Of a DNA stretch of 64,000 nucleotides, positions 11,169-22,690 are shown one piece after another. The first letter of the stretch is position 1, and each line of letters begins with the position of its first letter. The notes beneath the pieces were generated by a model. That model did not search any database and was not told the DNA's origin. It saw nothing but the letters and a program-made list of their open reading frames with translations. The position numbers and the translations under genes are program-made. Source of the DNA: Dermatemys mawii (taxonomy: Eukaryota > Chordata > Testudines > Dermatemydidae); assembly GCA_007922305.1 (NCBI GenBank), contig ML677333.1, positions 18,931,555-18,995,554 on the forward strand, given 5' to 3'.

Positions 11169-11714
11169 ATGATGACTCTGCACACATTTGTTTTAAGAAC
11201 GCTTTTCACAGCAGATCTGACAAAATGCAAAGAAGGCACTAATGTGAGATTTCTAAAAATAGTTACAGCATTTGAGCTAAGGTTTAAGAATCTGAAGCGC
11301 CTTTCAAAATCTGAGAGGGAAAAGATGTGGCACATGCTTTCAGAAGTCTTAAAAGAGCAACACTCACATGCAGAAACTACAGAACATGAACCAGCAAAAA
11401 ACAAAATCAACTTTTTTCTGGTGGCATCTGACTTAGATGATGAAAATGAACATGCATTGGTCCACTCTGCTTTGGATCGTTATCAAGCAGAACTCATCAT
11501 CAGCATGGAAGCATGTCCTCTGAAATGGTGGTTGAAGCATGAAGGGACATATGAATCTTTATCGCATCTGGCACATAAATATCTTGTGACTCCAGGTATA
11601 ACAGTGCCATGCGAACACCTGTTCTCACTTTCAGATCACATTATAAAGAAGAAGCAGGCAGCATTATCTCCTTCAAAATGTAAACAAACTTGTTTGAGGG
11701 ATTGGCTGAAGTAG
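11169..11714 (+). pseudogene. Truncated hAT transposase, C-terminal part with dimerisation domain
   Basis: 181 residues. Positions 25-45 hold 'NVRFLKIVTAFELRFKNLKR', like the stretch before the last conserved blocks of hAT transposases. Residues 59-85 are polar. Residues 116-175 form the hAT C-terminal dimerisation region: 'CPLKWWLKHEGTYESLSHLA', then 'KYLVTPGITVPCEHLFSLS' and 'KKKQAALSPSK'. Family members usually have 'PATSVPCERLFS'-like text here; this copy has H for R in 'CEHLFS', so it is decayed. Usual length is about 600-700 residues. The BED zinc finger and first catalytic Asp are absent, and the ATG at 11169 is simply the first in an open frame. Known family role: transposition in the nucleus. 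This fragment could at most dimerise. Confidence 0.75.
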
Positions 11715-12072
11715 GACTGAGTGGACTTGTAGTCTCTAAATTTTTACGCGGTTTAATTTTTGAATGCTGTTTTATTTTTGTACATAATTCTACATGACAA
11801 AAAGATTGCACTATAGTACTTGTATTAGGTGAATTGAAAAATACTAATTCTTTTGTTTTTTACTGTGCAAATATTGGTAATAAACATAAAGTGAACACTG
11901 TACACTTTGTATTCTGTGTTGTAATTGAAATCAATATATTTAAAAATGTAGAAAACACCCAAAATATTTAAATACTATTCTATTATTGTTTATAGCATGA
12001 TTAATCACAATTAATTTTTAATCGTGCAATTAATCATGATTTTTGTAATCACTTGACAGCCCTATTTATAAT

Positions 12073-13209
12073 TGTAAAAGTGCTTGCTATGAACTTGTAA
12101 ACCTAGGCAGGAAGAATTATTTCCCTGACCATCAAGAAGGATTATCAAGACTAAATGGGGCACTGCAGGACAAAAACTCTGCTGGTTGCCCCATCCACCT
12201 AGGAAGAAGTTACATGCAGAAGCCCTTTCACTATCAGTTTGAACTCTGGGGGAAGGCCATGTAAACACTGTCACAAGAAGAAACAGTTATCTCTTTGCTA
12301 TTTGGACTCTCACAAGGGCGGGAGCTAAGAAACAAAAGTTGAGATCCCCAGGATCAATTTAGGTTAGTCCTAAAAGACATTCAAAATAACCAATTAAGAT
12401 TTCTGGCAAAAACATATTCTCCTAGGAGATTCAAAACCATCTAATATTAAAACCTGATATTTTTCATCAAGAACTGTATCCCTTTCTCTGAAAAAGGGAT
12501 ACATGTCTCAGGAATTTATAGCTAGCTTTTCTTCACTAAGAAATAAGCAAATCTGAGGTCTCAGTCAGTATTATTAGAACTACAGAGACATACTTAGCTT
12601 ACAGTGATAACATAGACAAAGGGAAGCTTGCCTGGAGGCATTCAATAATATATCAAATACAGAAAACAATAGTGTCTCTCCCTCTTTCCCCAACCGTATT
12701 CTTCCACTGGGGGGTGAGGAAGTGATACTAATAACTCTGCATTGCAGTCCTTTAACTCCAAATTTTCCTTGTGGCTGTACGGTGTGCTATGATTGACTGT
12801 CAGGTGCTCCCTGATGGATGATTATAGGAACATCATCTTCTCTGTGTCAGCATGATTTGACTTTTTAAGCACATAAAATCACCAGGCAGTGAGAAATAAA
12901 CAATTAATCCATGAGTGATTTATCCCTCTTGCACAGCATATATTTAAATCCAGCTGTCCATAATAGATGACATAGAAATACTACAAACCTGTAACAGTGA
13001 AAGACAAAACAGCCTTTGTTTCCAAAGGAAGGTTTGGGCAGGACTTACTTTACTCAGAGATTTCCATTTTGTTTTGTAGAGTGAATTCCGTTAAGTCAAA
13101 TTATATAGCTGTCTTGGTGCAGAAAAGTGTCTTGTTTTTAATCAGTTCAATAACTGCTTGACTTCATGCCACTAAATCTCACATACTTGGAAAATGCAAA
13201 GTAATTTTT
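12073..13209. other. Intergenic, no gene recognised
   Basis: No repeat family or coding region recognised. The minus-strand frame at 12062-12274 overlaps the hAT terminus and is spurious. Confidence 0.45.
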
Positions 13210-13211
13210 AT

Positions 13212-13411
13212 AGAATTACATCGGACTCTCACTATAGCACATATCACTATAGCATGGATTCCTGTACAGCGCGGTCGTTGCCAGGGATCCCAAATATTAA
13301 AATTGGGATCCATGGCAATGCATCCCCTGCATTAACACGTCCCCTGTGTTAACGTGGGACTGCGCATGGATCCCAAGCCCTGGGCTATAGCGAGGGTTTG
13401 GTGTACATGTA
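13212..13411. mobile_element. MITE with 'ctatagc' inverted ends (about 200 bp)
   Basis: Left 'cggactctcactatagc' is mirrored by right 'gctatagcgagggtttgg'. The core holds an internal palindrome, 'gggatcccaaatattaaaat' followed by 'tgggatcc'. 'tacat' occurs near both ends but the spacing is not exact. Superfamily not determined. Confidence 0.5.
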
Positions 13412-13559
13412 AGTGCTATTTTGGAAGCCTGCAGTATTTTAAAAATAGTATGCAAATATATGGGCACAAAGAAAAGGGGCATAAATGTCAATTGTAACAG
13501 AGAGAAGTCAACACAATTATATGACTTTGTACTGGCTCAATACAGGAATAACGGGGTGA

Positions 13560-13637
13560 ACATCTGTGGCCTGTATTATGCGGGAGGTTAGCCAAAATGA
13601 TCGTAATGGTCTCTTGTTGCCGTAAAAACCTATGAAC
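13560..13637 (+). mobile_element. CR1 LINE fragment, extreme 3' end
   Basis: Contains 'ggcctgtattatgcgggagg', 'gatcgtaatggtctcttg' and 'aacctatgaa', a degraded CR1 terminus in sense orientation. Confidence 0.65.
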
Positions 13638-14230
13638 TGAATATCTTGTGAGGTACTGAATAGCAGTACAGTACTGTTGCAGTGCAGTACTTGACTATAT
13701 ACATGGGACCGTAGTGATAGGCCCTGTCTCTGGCTAGAGAGACTATGTTAAGCGCCTTTGGGGAACTGCTCTTGACAAGAGCCTTTATGAAAAAGAAGCT
13801 GGCTTGTTTCCATGGCTAGCGTATATAGGATCAGGGAGACAGTTAGTGGGGAAAAGACCCAGTATCTTTAGAGCAGGAAGGAGGCTAATAACAGAAATAG
13901 TCCTTGGAGCCCTGAATGTGGTCTGGAAGCAGAGGAAAATGTATCAGTACTAAATCAAGAGCTGGATGAAAAATGGAATATCAATTACGTAAAGCATTTC
14001 CATCTTTCGAAATCATTTTTGTTTCAAAACTAAACAAAAATGTTACAAGCAGGGAGCAGACACCCTAAGAGGAGAACAGGCAGTTGGAACCCCAAAGAAT
14101 AAACAACTGACTCAACTTACTATATACAATGTTATTGGGGTATACATTTTTGTTTAGTAAGGTATTTTATGAATTCTGAAATTAGCCATTAGGAGCTATG
14201 TATGCAGATTATGAATGGATGCATATATTA
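13638..14230. other. Intergenic, no gene recognised
   Basis: No recognised repeat or coding region. Confidence 0.4.
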
Positions 14231-14379
14231 TTGTCCTGGTCTACACTAGGTGGGGGATTGACTTAAGATTATGCAACTTCAGCTACAAGAAGAGCGTAGC
14301 TGAAGTCAACGTATTTAGGTCAACTTACCCTGATAGATCGATTGCTACCCACCAATCCAGTGGGTTGTGTAGACCTGCC
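14231..14379. mobile_element. PIF/Harbinger-like MITE (about 147 bp)
   Basis: Ends 'cctggtctacactaggtg' and 'ggttgtgtagacctgcc' are inverted. Internally 'cttcagctacaagaagagcg' is mirrored by 'gtagctgaagtcaacg'. The frame at 14215-14490 runs straight through and is not a gene. Confidence 0.6.
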
Positions 14380-14929
14380 TTATGTATAGAACAATGTACG
14401 TGTAACCAGAATGCAACTACAGCATCACCTTACAGCAGTGTGGGGAAGCAGGCAGGCAGGGCAGGGCATGACACCTTGTCACAAAAATAACTCCAATCAC
14501 CTATCCTTGTACAACACAGGGAAAGACAATGGTAGACCATTAAATTAAATGGCAAGCCATTGAAACCCTAAAGTAAACTGCCACACTGCCCATCTCCAGG
14601 GCAACTGGCCATGTGGCCCGCGCAGGGACAGTCACCGCAACCTCCAGCACTGCAGGGTGAGCCCAGGAACCACCACTAGGATCCCACCACAGATTGCCGC
14701 CGGTGCCCTGGGATCCCTGAGCAACACACATGCTGATGGGTGCATGTAAAGTATTGCATCTGACACCGTGATGTCAAAGCATGGGCCCAGGAGCAGTACC
14801 CCCGATTCGGCCTACCCAAGGGATGGCTCTGCCCCCTGTAGCCCTAGGCACCTGTATATTCACACTTTACTGAATTAATTTTTCCACAAAATATGTGAGA
14901 TATTGGATTAAAGCTAATAGCACACTGGT
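14380..14929. other. Intergenic, partly GC-rich, no gene recognised
   Basis: 14560-14830 is unusually GC-rich for the neighbourhood, as in interiors of the local hAT elements, but no termini were found. Confidence 0.35.
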
Positions 14930-15976
14930 TATTAATGTCATTGCCAAATTCATGTGTTACTGTTATATGTGAAGTTATGAATTCCCTCTCTATGCTGTTA
15001 CTAAAACATGTTTAAGACCAGACAGCTTAGCCTAGGTAAAGGTGATAAACAGATCTATCCTAGACAAAGGAACGTGGGTTCACTTCAGTTTACATATTAA
15101 CTGTAAACAAAGCCATCAAGCTAAACAAGTGAGCATCATCCTATTTGTGAACTTGAGAGACAGAGAATTAACATGGTTTATGAATCCCAGAAGACACAGG
15201 AAACTGAGTCCTAAGGAGGCCTTCCTGATTTGTGAGACAAAGATATACCTTTTGGGATATAAAGATCAGAGAGTCACTCCATCTTTATCCTTCAGATTAT
15301 GAGACAAAGAAACCAAGGAATTTGATCGCTGTGATGGGTCCTGACCAGTAAAAAGCTTTAAAAGAGACAGGGGGTGAAAGATACCACCTTGGAAAAAAAT
15401 GTAGTTTGCTAGATTGAGTTTTAGACTTTCAGATGTGTGTTTTTTCACTTTTATTTGCTTGTAACCATCTCTGCCTTTATCTCTTTTACTTGGTATCACT
15501 TAATATCTGTCCTTTTGTTAATACAGTTGTTTTACTATAAACCAATTCACCACTGTACTTAAAGAGAAGGGTGTATTTACCTTAGTTAAATAGGTGAGCT
15601 GTAATATACTGACTCTTTAACAGAGTAACAAACTTAGTATCATCTCTGAATGTACAGGGATAGGTGCTGTGCATTGCAGAGAGAAACATCTCTGACAAGT
15701 TTGAGGGCTGATGTTCACTGATCCTTACCTGCTAGGCAAGGTTTGGGCTGGGAAAGCCTTGAGATGTTTGCTGGAGAGGAAGACAGACTGGTGAGGGGGG
15801 ACCTGAGGGATTTAGAATCAAGATGGCATATTGGGCTCACCCTGCAAGGAGTAACTGACTGGGTGGAAGCCAGGTGAAACCTTTATGCTTGTGGGCTGGC
15901 TGCTAGTGTCAGGACTCTGACCCACAGCAGCACTGCATTCAGGCACCTAAAGTTACAAGGTAGGTAGTGACAGAAT
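14930..15976 (+). repeat. Possible solo LTR or other long dispersed repeat
   Basis: The downstream part 'tttgcttgtaaccatctctg' to 'gttttactataaacc' resembles, in layout, stretches seen on the minus strand at about 35.65 and 51.95 kb ('attaattataaaaagagaga', 'aacaaaacaagtgtattaat'). Such T-rich blocks with a late tail fit the R/U5 part of an LTR, ending near 'ggtagtgaca'. No primer-binding site, coding region or target duplication was found, so the class is inferred only. Confidence 0.3.
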
Positions 15977-16004
15977 CCCTTACTGCTCTGGGTGAGCCTT
16001 GAAA

Positions 16005-16856
16005 CATCAAGATTTCACAATTCTCCACACAAAAAGTCTGACAGTTTCCAAATAAATATTCCCAAAAGGCACAACATCAAGGATCATTTGGTAAGCTGGG
16101 CACAAGCAAACAATATTTGTTTTAATATTGCTAAATGTAAATGTATACATCTAGAAACAAAGCATGTAGGGGGCACTCTATCCTGGGAAGCAAAGACTCT
16201 AAAGGAGATTTAGTGGTCATGATGGATAATCAGCTGAACAACTCCGAGTGTGGCCTAAAGAGCTAATGCATCCTCAAGATCCTCTTAAGTAGAAGTAGAG
16301 AAGTTATTTTACCTCTGTATTTGGCACTGGTGTGACTGCTACTGGAATATTGTGTCCAGTTCTGGGGGATGCAATTCAAGAAGGATATTGAATTAAACTG
16401 GAGAAAGTTCAGAGAAGAGGTATAAGAATGACTAAACCTGCCTCATAGTGACAGACTCAAGGAGATGAATCTATTTAGTTTGACAAAGAAAAGATGAAGG
16501 GGTGACTTGATTACAATCAATAAGTACCTATGTGGAGAACAAATGTTTAATAATGAGCTGCTCAGTGTAGCAGAGGTATAACCTAATGCAATGGCTGAAA
16601 GTTGAAGCTAGATGAATTCAGAGTGGAAATAAAGTGTCATTTTAAAATGTAGGGGTAATTAACCATTGGAACAATTTACCCAGCATCATGGTGGATTCTC
16701 TGTGACTGACAATTTTAAAGTCAGGATTAGATATTTTTGTAACGGATATAATTTAGGAATAATTTTGGAGGAAGTTCTATGGCCTGTGTTATGAAAAAGG
16801 TCAGATTAGATGATCATTGTAGTTCCGCCTGGCCTTGGAATTTACGAACCTATATG
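16005..16856 (+). mobile_element. CR1 LINE, reverse-transcriptase C-terminus and 3' UTR
   Basis: Frame at 15992-16213 includes 'LVSWAQANNICFNIAKCKCI' then 'HLETKHVGG', matching the block after the catalytic FADD box in CR1. Further on 'SRSREVILPLYLALV' and 'LLEYCVQFWGMQFKKDIEL' are readable in shifted frames. The 3' UTR follows ('tggcctgtgttatg', 'ggtcagattagatgatcatt'). Many stops and frame changes: dead. Confidence 0.8.
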
Positions 16857-18785
16857 ACAGAGGAAGCTGGTGGTAAGATGTTCCCCATGAGTGCCCTTTG
16901 ACTTTGAAGCTTGTTACCTGATTGGTTTTCAAATCCACAGTCTTTCCAAGCATGCTATAAAGCCTATCTTTTGAATATGTATTGGGGGAGGCATGACATA
17001 TTGTTTCCTTTATGAATTTGAAGGGCAGGGAGATTTTTTTCTGTGAATTTTTTTTCTGACTTGTGATTGTATATAAGTGAGTATTTGCTGCCATTTTGTT
17101 TTTCAATGATTTAATTGCTTAGGGATTTAACAAAGGGTAGGAATTAGAGCATGGTATAGGAAGGTATTTTCTGTTCAAATCAAAATAAATAAATCGAGGG
17201 TCACTTACTCTTGCAGAACAGAGAGAATTCTATACCACCACCAGAAAAATCGGGTTAGGTTTCTCCCGGGGAACCCTATAAAACTAGACACTGCAGGATG
17301 TACCAACCTTTGCCCTTAGTGGCCTCCCACAGCCTACTGACTGGCTCATGCCAGTAAATATGATGCCAGGAAGCCATCACAGAGAGTTCTTTGAGGAATG
17401 ATACAGACTGCCTTTTTGTTTCTGCTCCAGCCCTTGCCTTGCTGTGAACCCAGATGCTGGCTTCTGACCCTGGTTTGTCCCTCATTCTGCTATTTGCAAC
17501 CTGGTGCCTGACTGACTTTCTGGCATCCTGACCCAGCTCAATCCTGACTATGCTGTTTGTCTCCTGATTGCAACTTGGTACCTTAACTATACTTACAGAC
17601 TGTTCATTGCCTGCCCCTGACATCTCTTGATGCCATAATAGGAACCTACAGTATCTAAAGTGAATTTGAACCCTTTCCCATGACTGGATTTTACGCATGG
17701 AAGGTTGTTTATGTCTCCATGAGGTTTCTTCAGAACTAAGTAACAAGAACCTTTATGAATAATTTTGGAAACAGTCTTTTTAGTAAGAATGATGTGTTAA
17801 TTGAGCGCAGATGGTTTGGTTCTCTGGTTAACTAAGTAATTCAATAAGTAGGGTGACCTGATGCAAAGGGAACTGCAACATATAATATAGAAAATTATTA
17901 CTAGTTCTAGCTAAATTAAACTAATTTACTTTAATTCACTCCTTTAGATATTGGAGTCACAGCTAGAGAAGGCTGTTTATTCAAAGCCACTCCGATCAAT
18001 TAATATTTTTAACTGCTGCCTGTCTAGAGAGATTAGGGTTGAGCAGCATTTACAATTATTTGGCAGAATTTCTCATGATTTTTTTTCCTTTGCATGAAAT
18101 GACTTTGCACCTACAAAGGTTTTGTTTGCAATTTTTTCAAAATGGATGTACTAACATCACATGAAATTTGACTGTTTAAATGTTTTTATATGACATGCCT
18201 GCAACAGAAAAGCATACATAGTTGGTTGTGAATTGAAACCTGAGACGAATTTCTTATAGGAGGATGTTAAAAGCTTCTAAAACGTTCCAGAAGAATGGAA
18301 CTAACCCAATTAAAAGGGTCTTTCAATCATCCCCTCACTTGCAAGTAAAAAAAAAAATCTCACAAAGGGACATAGTTGTTTAAAATGACAGCTAGTCACC
18401 CAAGTCCCAAATTTAAGCATCACCAGTATTCATAAAAAATGCACTTCACTGCTGTCATACCCTCATTTAGAGCTAAATTGATTGTAGTAAAAGCTCCATA
18501 CACACTTACATTTCATGCTCACTGCTGCCTTACTCTAGGCTTCCAGACATGTATCTTCTACCTACATCCTAGTGAAATTCACAGACTTGTCTGCAGCCCC
18601 AGCGTAGTAGGTGTTCTTGGAGAAGGGGGACTAGCTCCTGGGCATTCCAAGAGCTAGGTGAGTGGCTGACCCACCAAGCTATAGCATCATTCTCATATGC
18701 TATTGCTCTCTGGTCTAATTACTCTAATTATTTATCCAAAGTGGAACAGCTTCAACCCAAGAGATTGAAACTGCCTCTAGCCCCA
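16857..18785. other. Intergenic, no gene recognised
   Basis: The longest open frame here (17276-17746, minus, 156 residues) lacks any domain. It lies over repeated 'cctgactgactt', 'catcctgaccc' and 'cctgactatgc' text, which suggests a simple-sequence or LTR-like origin. The rest is AT-rich and unassigned. Confidence 0.45.
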
Positions 18786-18935
18786 TCAGCATCACCAAGT
18801 GGTTAAGGCACTTGTTAAGAGTGGAGAGGCCCCTGTTCAAATACCTTTGCATCAGGGTGAGGGGAGACTTGACCAAGTAGTTTCCAGCATCCGAGTTGAG
18901 GACCCTAACCATTGGGCTAAAGGTTATAGGGGAGG
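18786..18935. repeat. tRNA-like dispersed repeat with opposed halves
   Basis: The plus strand shows a pol III A-box-like 'agtggttaaggcacttgtt' and a B-box-like 'gttcaaatacc'. Downstream, 'gaccctaaccattgggcta' is the reverse complement of a similar tRNA-like head. Related single heads occur at about 25.55 and 34.2 kb. Confidence 0.45.
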
Positions 18936-19462
18936 TGTTTCTGCTGCTGATGACTCCAGGAGAAGGTTCATAGCTCATACTCCCATGAAGAAATAGGCAC
19001 CATCTTCTTGAGAAGGGCAGGGCTTCTCTCGTTAGCATCTCCCATTGGCTATCTTAGGCAGCTCCTTGCCTAGTATGCTGGTTTTTGTGGCTCCTGTTCT
19101 TAGACACATACAGTCACAATGCATAAGTCTCTTTGTGAATCTAGCTCATAGTCACTAGTATTGAGGGCTTGTCATAGTTCTCACAAGTTCAGCAAAAGTA
19201 TTTCCCTGGTGTCTAGGTAATCAGCCCTAAACAACAGCATTCTCTCTGACTGAACCGAACCACAAACCAAACCAGCACTCTTTCTTTAGAAACTATAATA
19301 CTGAGAACCCTTGTCCACTGTAGTCCCTGCTGGTCTTGACTATGGTCAAGGACTAAGATTCATATTACAAGTAATTTGCTACAACTCTCCAAATACTGAT
19401 AAATTCTCATTGAGAAAATCCAAGTGGAACACCTCTAGGAAATGTGAATAATAGACTGTCAG
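18936..19462. other. Intergenic, no gene recognised
   Basis: No recognised repeat or gene. Confidence 0.4.
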
Positions 19463-21222
19463 GGTTCTCAGGAGATCATCTAGTCCAGGGGTCGGCAACC
19501 TTTCAGAAGTGGTGTGCTGAGTCTTCATTTATTCACTCTAATTTAAGGTTTCACGTGCCAGCAATACATTTTAACATTTTTTAGAAGGTCTCTTTCTATA
19601 AGTCTATATATTATATAACTAAACTATTGTCATATTGTAAAATAAGGTTTTCAAAATGTTTAAGAAGCCGCATTTAAAATTAAATTTAAAATGCTGATCT
19701 TACGCCGCTGGCCCACTCAACTGCCAGCCTGGGGTTCCATTCACCTAGGCCAGCAGCAGGCTGAGTGGGGCTTGTGGCCGGGACCCCGGCTGGCAAGGGG
19801 CTGGCAGCCAGAACCCCAGATTGGCAGTGGGCTAAGCGGCTCAGGAATCCCAGCTGCCAGACCCGCTCAGCCTGCTGCTGGTCTGGGGTCCCTGCCCTGC
19901 CCACACAGAGTAGGTACCTACCTTCTCCCTGGTCCTGGCCCCTTCTCTTCCTCTCTCTCTGCACTGCACTGAGGGTGGGGGTGCACTGAGCCCAGGGCTG
20001 GGGTGAAGGAGCAGGTTGGGGTATACGGTCTGGCCAGGGGCTAAAATGAGGGAGGTGACTCAGGGTTGGGGCAGGAGGTTTTGGGTGTAGAGCACTTACC
20101 TGGGTAGCTCCCATTTGGTGTGAGGGGTGCAGGTGGGAATAGGGGTGTGTGTGCAGGGGCTCCCGTTTGGTGCTAGAGTTGGGGATGTGGGGTGCAAGAG
20201 TCAGGATGTGGGGGGTGCACTGGGGTATGGGTGGTCTGGGTATGTGTGGGGGTGCTAGAGTCAGGGCAGGGGGCTGGGGTTGTGTAAGGAGGGTGCAGGA
20301 GTCAGGCCAGGGGGCATGTGAGGGGGTGGAGGTGTGGGGGGGCTTGGGTATATGTCTGGGTGCCAGAGTCAGGGCTGGGGTCGGGTGCGTGTGTGTGAAG
20401 GCGTCAAGCAGAGGGCTGGGTGTGTGAGGGGGATACAGGGGTCAGAATAGGGGCCTGGAGGGTGTGCAGGGGTGAAGGGCAGGGGCTTCGGGGGTGTGCT
20501 GGGCTGCAAGGCTCAAGGTTGGGAGTGTGTGAGCAGGGGGATCAGGGCAGGTGGGGATATGCCCCGTTTCCACCCCCTTCCCCAAGGCCTTGCCCCTGCT
20601 TCTTCTCTGCCTCGGCCAGACCGGAGCAGGGAACACGGTGCTTCTCCGTTTGTCCCCTTCCTCATTCTGTCTGTCCCTCCCTTGCTACCGGCTGGTCAGC
20701 AGACCAGCAGGGACTGAGACCAGAGGAGGAGGAGGGGCAGGAACTCACCACGTTGCAGGAAGAGGCAGGACCAAGGTTCTGCCTGCGGGGGGGCAGAGGG
20801 CAGAAGCTTTGTCCTGCCGGCTCCCCTGCCTCTTCCTGCAGCATGGTAGGTTCCTGCCCCTCCTCTTTCTCCTCCTCCTCCCCATCTCTCCCTCCCTTCC
20901 AGCCGATCAAATGGCAGAAAGGGAGGGAGAGGAGGAGGAAGGGGACAAACAGAGGGCGGAGAAGAGCACCTGGGCTGGGCTGGATTTTTCAATGGCACGC
21001 TACAGGCGTGCCATTAAAAATTTGCTCATGTGCCATATTTGGCACGCATGCCATAGGTTGCCGACCCCTGCTCTAGTCCAACCAGCTGCTCAGATTAGGA
21101 CAAGTCCCCAGCTAAATCATCCAACAGATTTTTTCCACAGGTCCATAGATGACCCCCTTACAGACTGAACTTGTAATCTTGGGTTTAAGGGACCAATGCT
21201 CAAACCACCAAGCTATCCCTCC
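19463..21222 (-). mobile_element. tRNA-derived SINE with CR1-like tail, split by a hAT insertion
   Basis: On the minus strand the head (21140-21222) reads 'atagcttggtggtttgagca', 'ttggtcccttaaaccc' and 'caagttcagtctgtaag', a tRNA-type A and B box pair. The body follows ('gatttagctgggga', 'cttgtcctaatctgagcag') and then the tail 'ggttggactagag'. The tail resumes beyond the inserted element at 19485-19463 ('gactagatgatctcctgag'). This head-plus-CR1-tail layout is that of the pol III SINE of cryptodiran turtles. Confidence 0.7.
19486..21070. mobile_element. Non-autonomous hAT element, 1585 bp
   Basis: Ends 'caggggtcggcaacctttc' and 'ataggttgccgacccctg' are inverted. The flanks 'atctagtc' (19478-19485) and 'ctctagtc' (21071-21078) agree at 7 of 8 positions. 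The first ~200 bp is AT-rich. The interior is strongly GC-rich, with a G-rich stretch at about 20040-20540 built of loosely repeated 'gtgtgaggg' and 'gcaggagtcagg' phrases. Long frames on both strands (up to 218 residues) are composition artefacts. No transposase code remains. Confidence 0.85.
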
Positions 21223-22546
21223 CCACTGCTTCATAGTTAATCTCCTCTTCTCATATTGCTCCTACATTGCCAACTGCACTAGCATAGATCAGATAACTGT
21301 TTTTCACCAAATATGTAGAAAACATCCTCACACTACTTAATGAAGGCAAGACATGCCAGATTAACCATTCTGCAGTTTGAGGTAACCATTTACCACATAG
21401 ATTTCTTGGTTATTAACTCTAAAGTCTATAAAGAGGTGAGTATGGCCTTTATATAAGTATATACTGTGTTTTTAGAGTAAATAAGGAAAGGTAAACTCAA
21501 ACTCTCCAAACCCTTTCCAGCTGCAAGTGCTAAAAGCAGAAAAGAATTCCACCCCGACCATGGCACATCTGGCTAGAGACTTACAGCTGTGAACTGAGCG
21601 TGCCTGTTATAAAATAGGGCCCTTAAACTGATCATTTGAACCTGAACCTTAGGGGAGTGATTCAAGTGGATTCAAGTGTCAACTTTTCCTATAGTTTCAG
21701 TTCTTCTAGCGTATGGAATATAGTCAATTTTAAGACAGTTACTTTCTGTCTGCCCTGAAGTCAGGTCGCATTCATTTCAGGATCATATCATCCAAAGAAA
21801 AAGTTAAGCATGTGCATTTCTATTCTGTTTAGTTCTTTGATATCTATTTTAGTGTTGGCTTTCAGTGCTCTCTTCAGAAGAGGGAGTCGAAAGGCACTCA
21901 GCAGACTGTTGGAAAACCTATTCCTTCCTTTCACCATTGCTTATAGCACTGGATACAAGCAATAGTTTATCATCTAATTCTAGGAATAGTACCACTGATA
22001 TACATGGGTACTGATATACATGGATGTAGCTGGATCTTCCAGAAACTATTGCTATGCCACAGAGTATCCACCACCTAATGTTCAGTAATGGTAGCCTTTC
22101 TATCCCCTACCATTAGCAGTGCTGCTACTGATTTTGGCCTCTTGGACAGTGTAGCCCACCCTCCTATTTGAAAAATGAAAATTCCATTTTATTTCAGTTC
22201 GTATGTATAAAGGAGAATGATTGGCGTACAGTATGTTTTGGAGAGATTCAGTTTCAAGAACTTTGCAAAAGAAAGAAAACAAAACTTTCCCTGGAAAACG
22301 AATAATGCACTGCTGAGTAATAGAAATCAGTGCGCTGGTTTTGTCTCCATGTTGCAAAGAAATTCAAATACTGAGTTGAACTTCTGAGGTTTCCACATCT
22401 TCTTTTCAAGTGAATGGCATGCTCAGGGATTTGTATCAAATTTTGTATCTGGGGGCAATAGAAATCACCTCTCCAGATGTTACTAAATAAAGGCATGGAG
22501 TAATCAAGGAGCCTAATTTCCTGTGAAGTGGAAATGACTTAATAGT
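21223..22546. other. Intergenic, no gene recognised
   Basis: Includes a small tandem duplication of a 16-bp phrase near 21995-22026 ('ctgatatacatgg' twice). The minus-strand frames at 22100-22496 lack domains. Confidence 0.4.
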
Positions 22547-22690
22547 TTCACAGAGTTGAAGACAAGAAGGGACTATTAGATCAGCTAGTCTGACCTCATG
22601 TATATCACAGGCCATTAAATTTCTCTGTTATCCCTATAATGAACCAAATAACTTGGATTATACTAAAGCATTTTGGTCCTCAGAAGACAA
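22547..22690 (-). mobile_element. CR1 LINE, 3' end
   Basis: The plus strand reads 'cacagagttgaagacaagaa', 'gggactattagatcagctag' and 'tctgacctcatgtatatcac', the reverse complement of a CR1 3' UTR of a different subfamily from those at 1.1 and 28.8 kb. Confidence 0.75.

Larger units (their letters stand above)
10444..12064. mobile_element. Palindromic hAT-type element, 1621 bp, complete ends
   Basis: Ends 'tagggctgtcaa' and 'ttgacagcccta' are perfect 12-bp inverted repeats inside an exact 8-bp duplication. The inversion does not stop there. The left arm (10444-11045) matches the reverse complement of the right arm (11493-12064) nearly end to end. Shared blocks include 'caagtccactcagtcctact', 'gaaagtgagaacaggc' and 'atgcttccatgctgatg'. 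Each arm holds a copy of the 3' end of a hAT transposase gene plus the downstream UTR, pointing inward from opposite strands. A ~447-bp single-copy spacer (11046-11492) separates them. Only the right arm is still open. No N-terminal transposase region is present, so it depends on a helper if it moves at all. Confidence 0.9.

Noticed and set aside
17276..17746. 156-residue minus-strand frame
   Set aside because: No recognisable domain, and the opposite strand is built of short 'cctgac/ctgact' phrases. More likely repeat-derived than a gene.
19686..20114. 142-residue proline-rich minus-strand frame
   Set aside because: Same GC-rich hAT interior, with equally long frames on the opposite strand. 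Composition artefact.
20420..21168. Open frames of 205 and 218 residues on the plus strand
   Set aside because: They overlap each other in different frames within the GC-rich interior of a hAT element and run into its terminus. Low-complexity Pro/Ser/Gly/Glu text with no domain.
21140..21222. Functional tRNA gene on the minus strand
   Set aside because: The A and B boxes are there, but the sequence continues into a SINE body and CR1-like tail and does not fold into a full cloverleaf.
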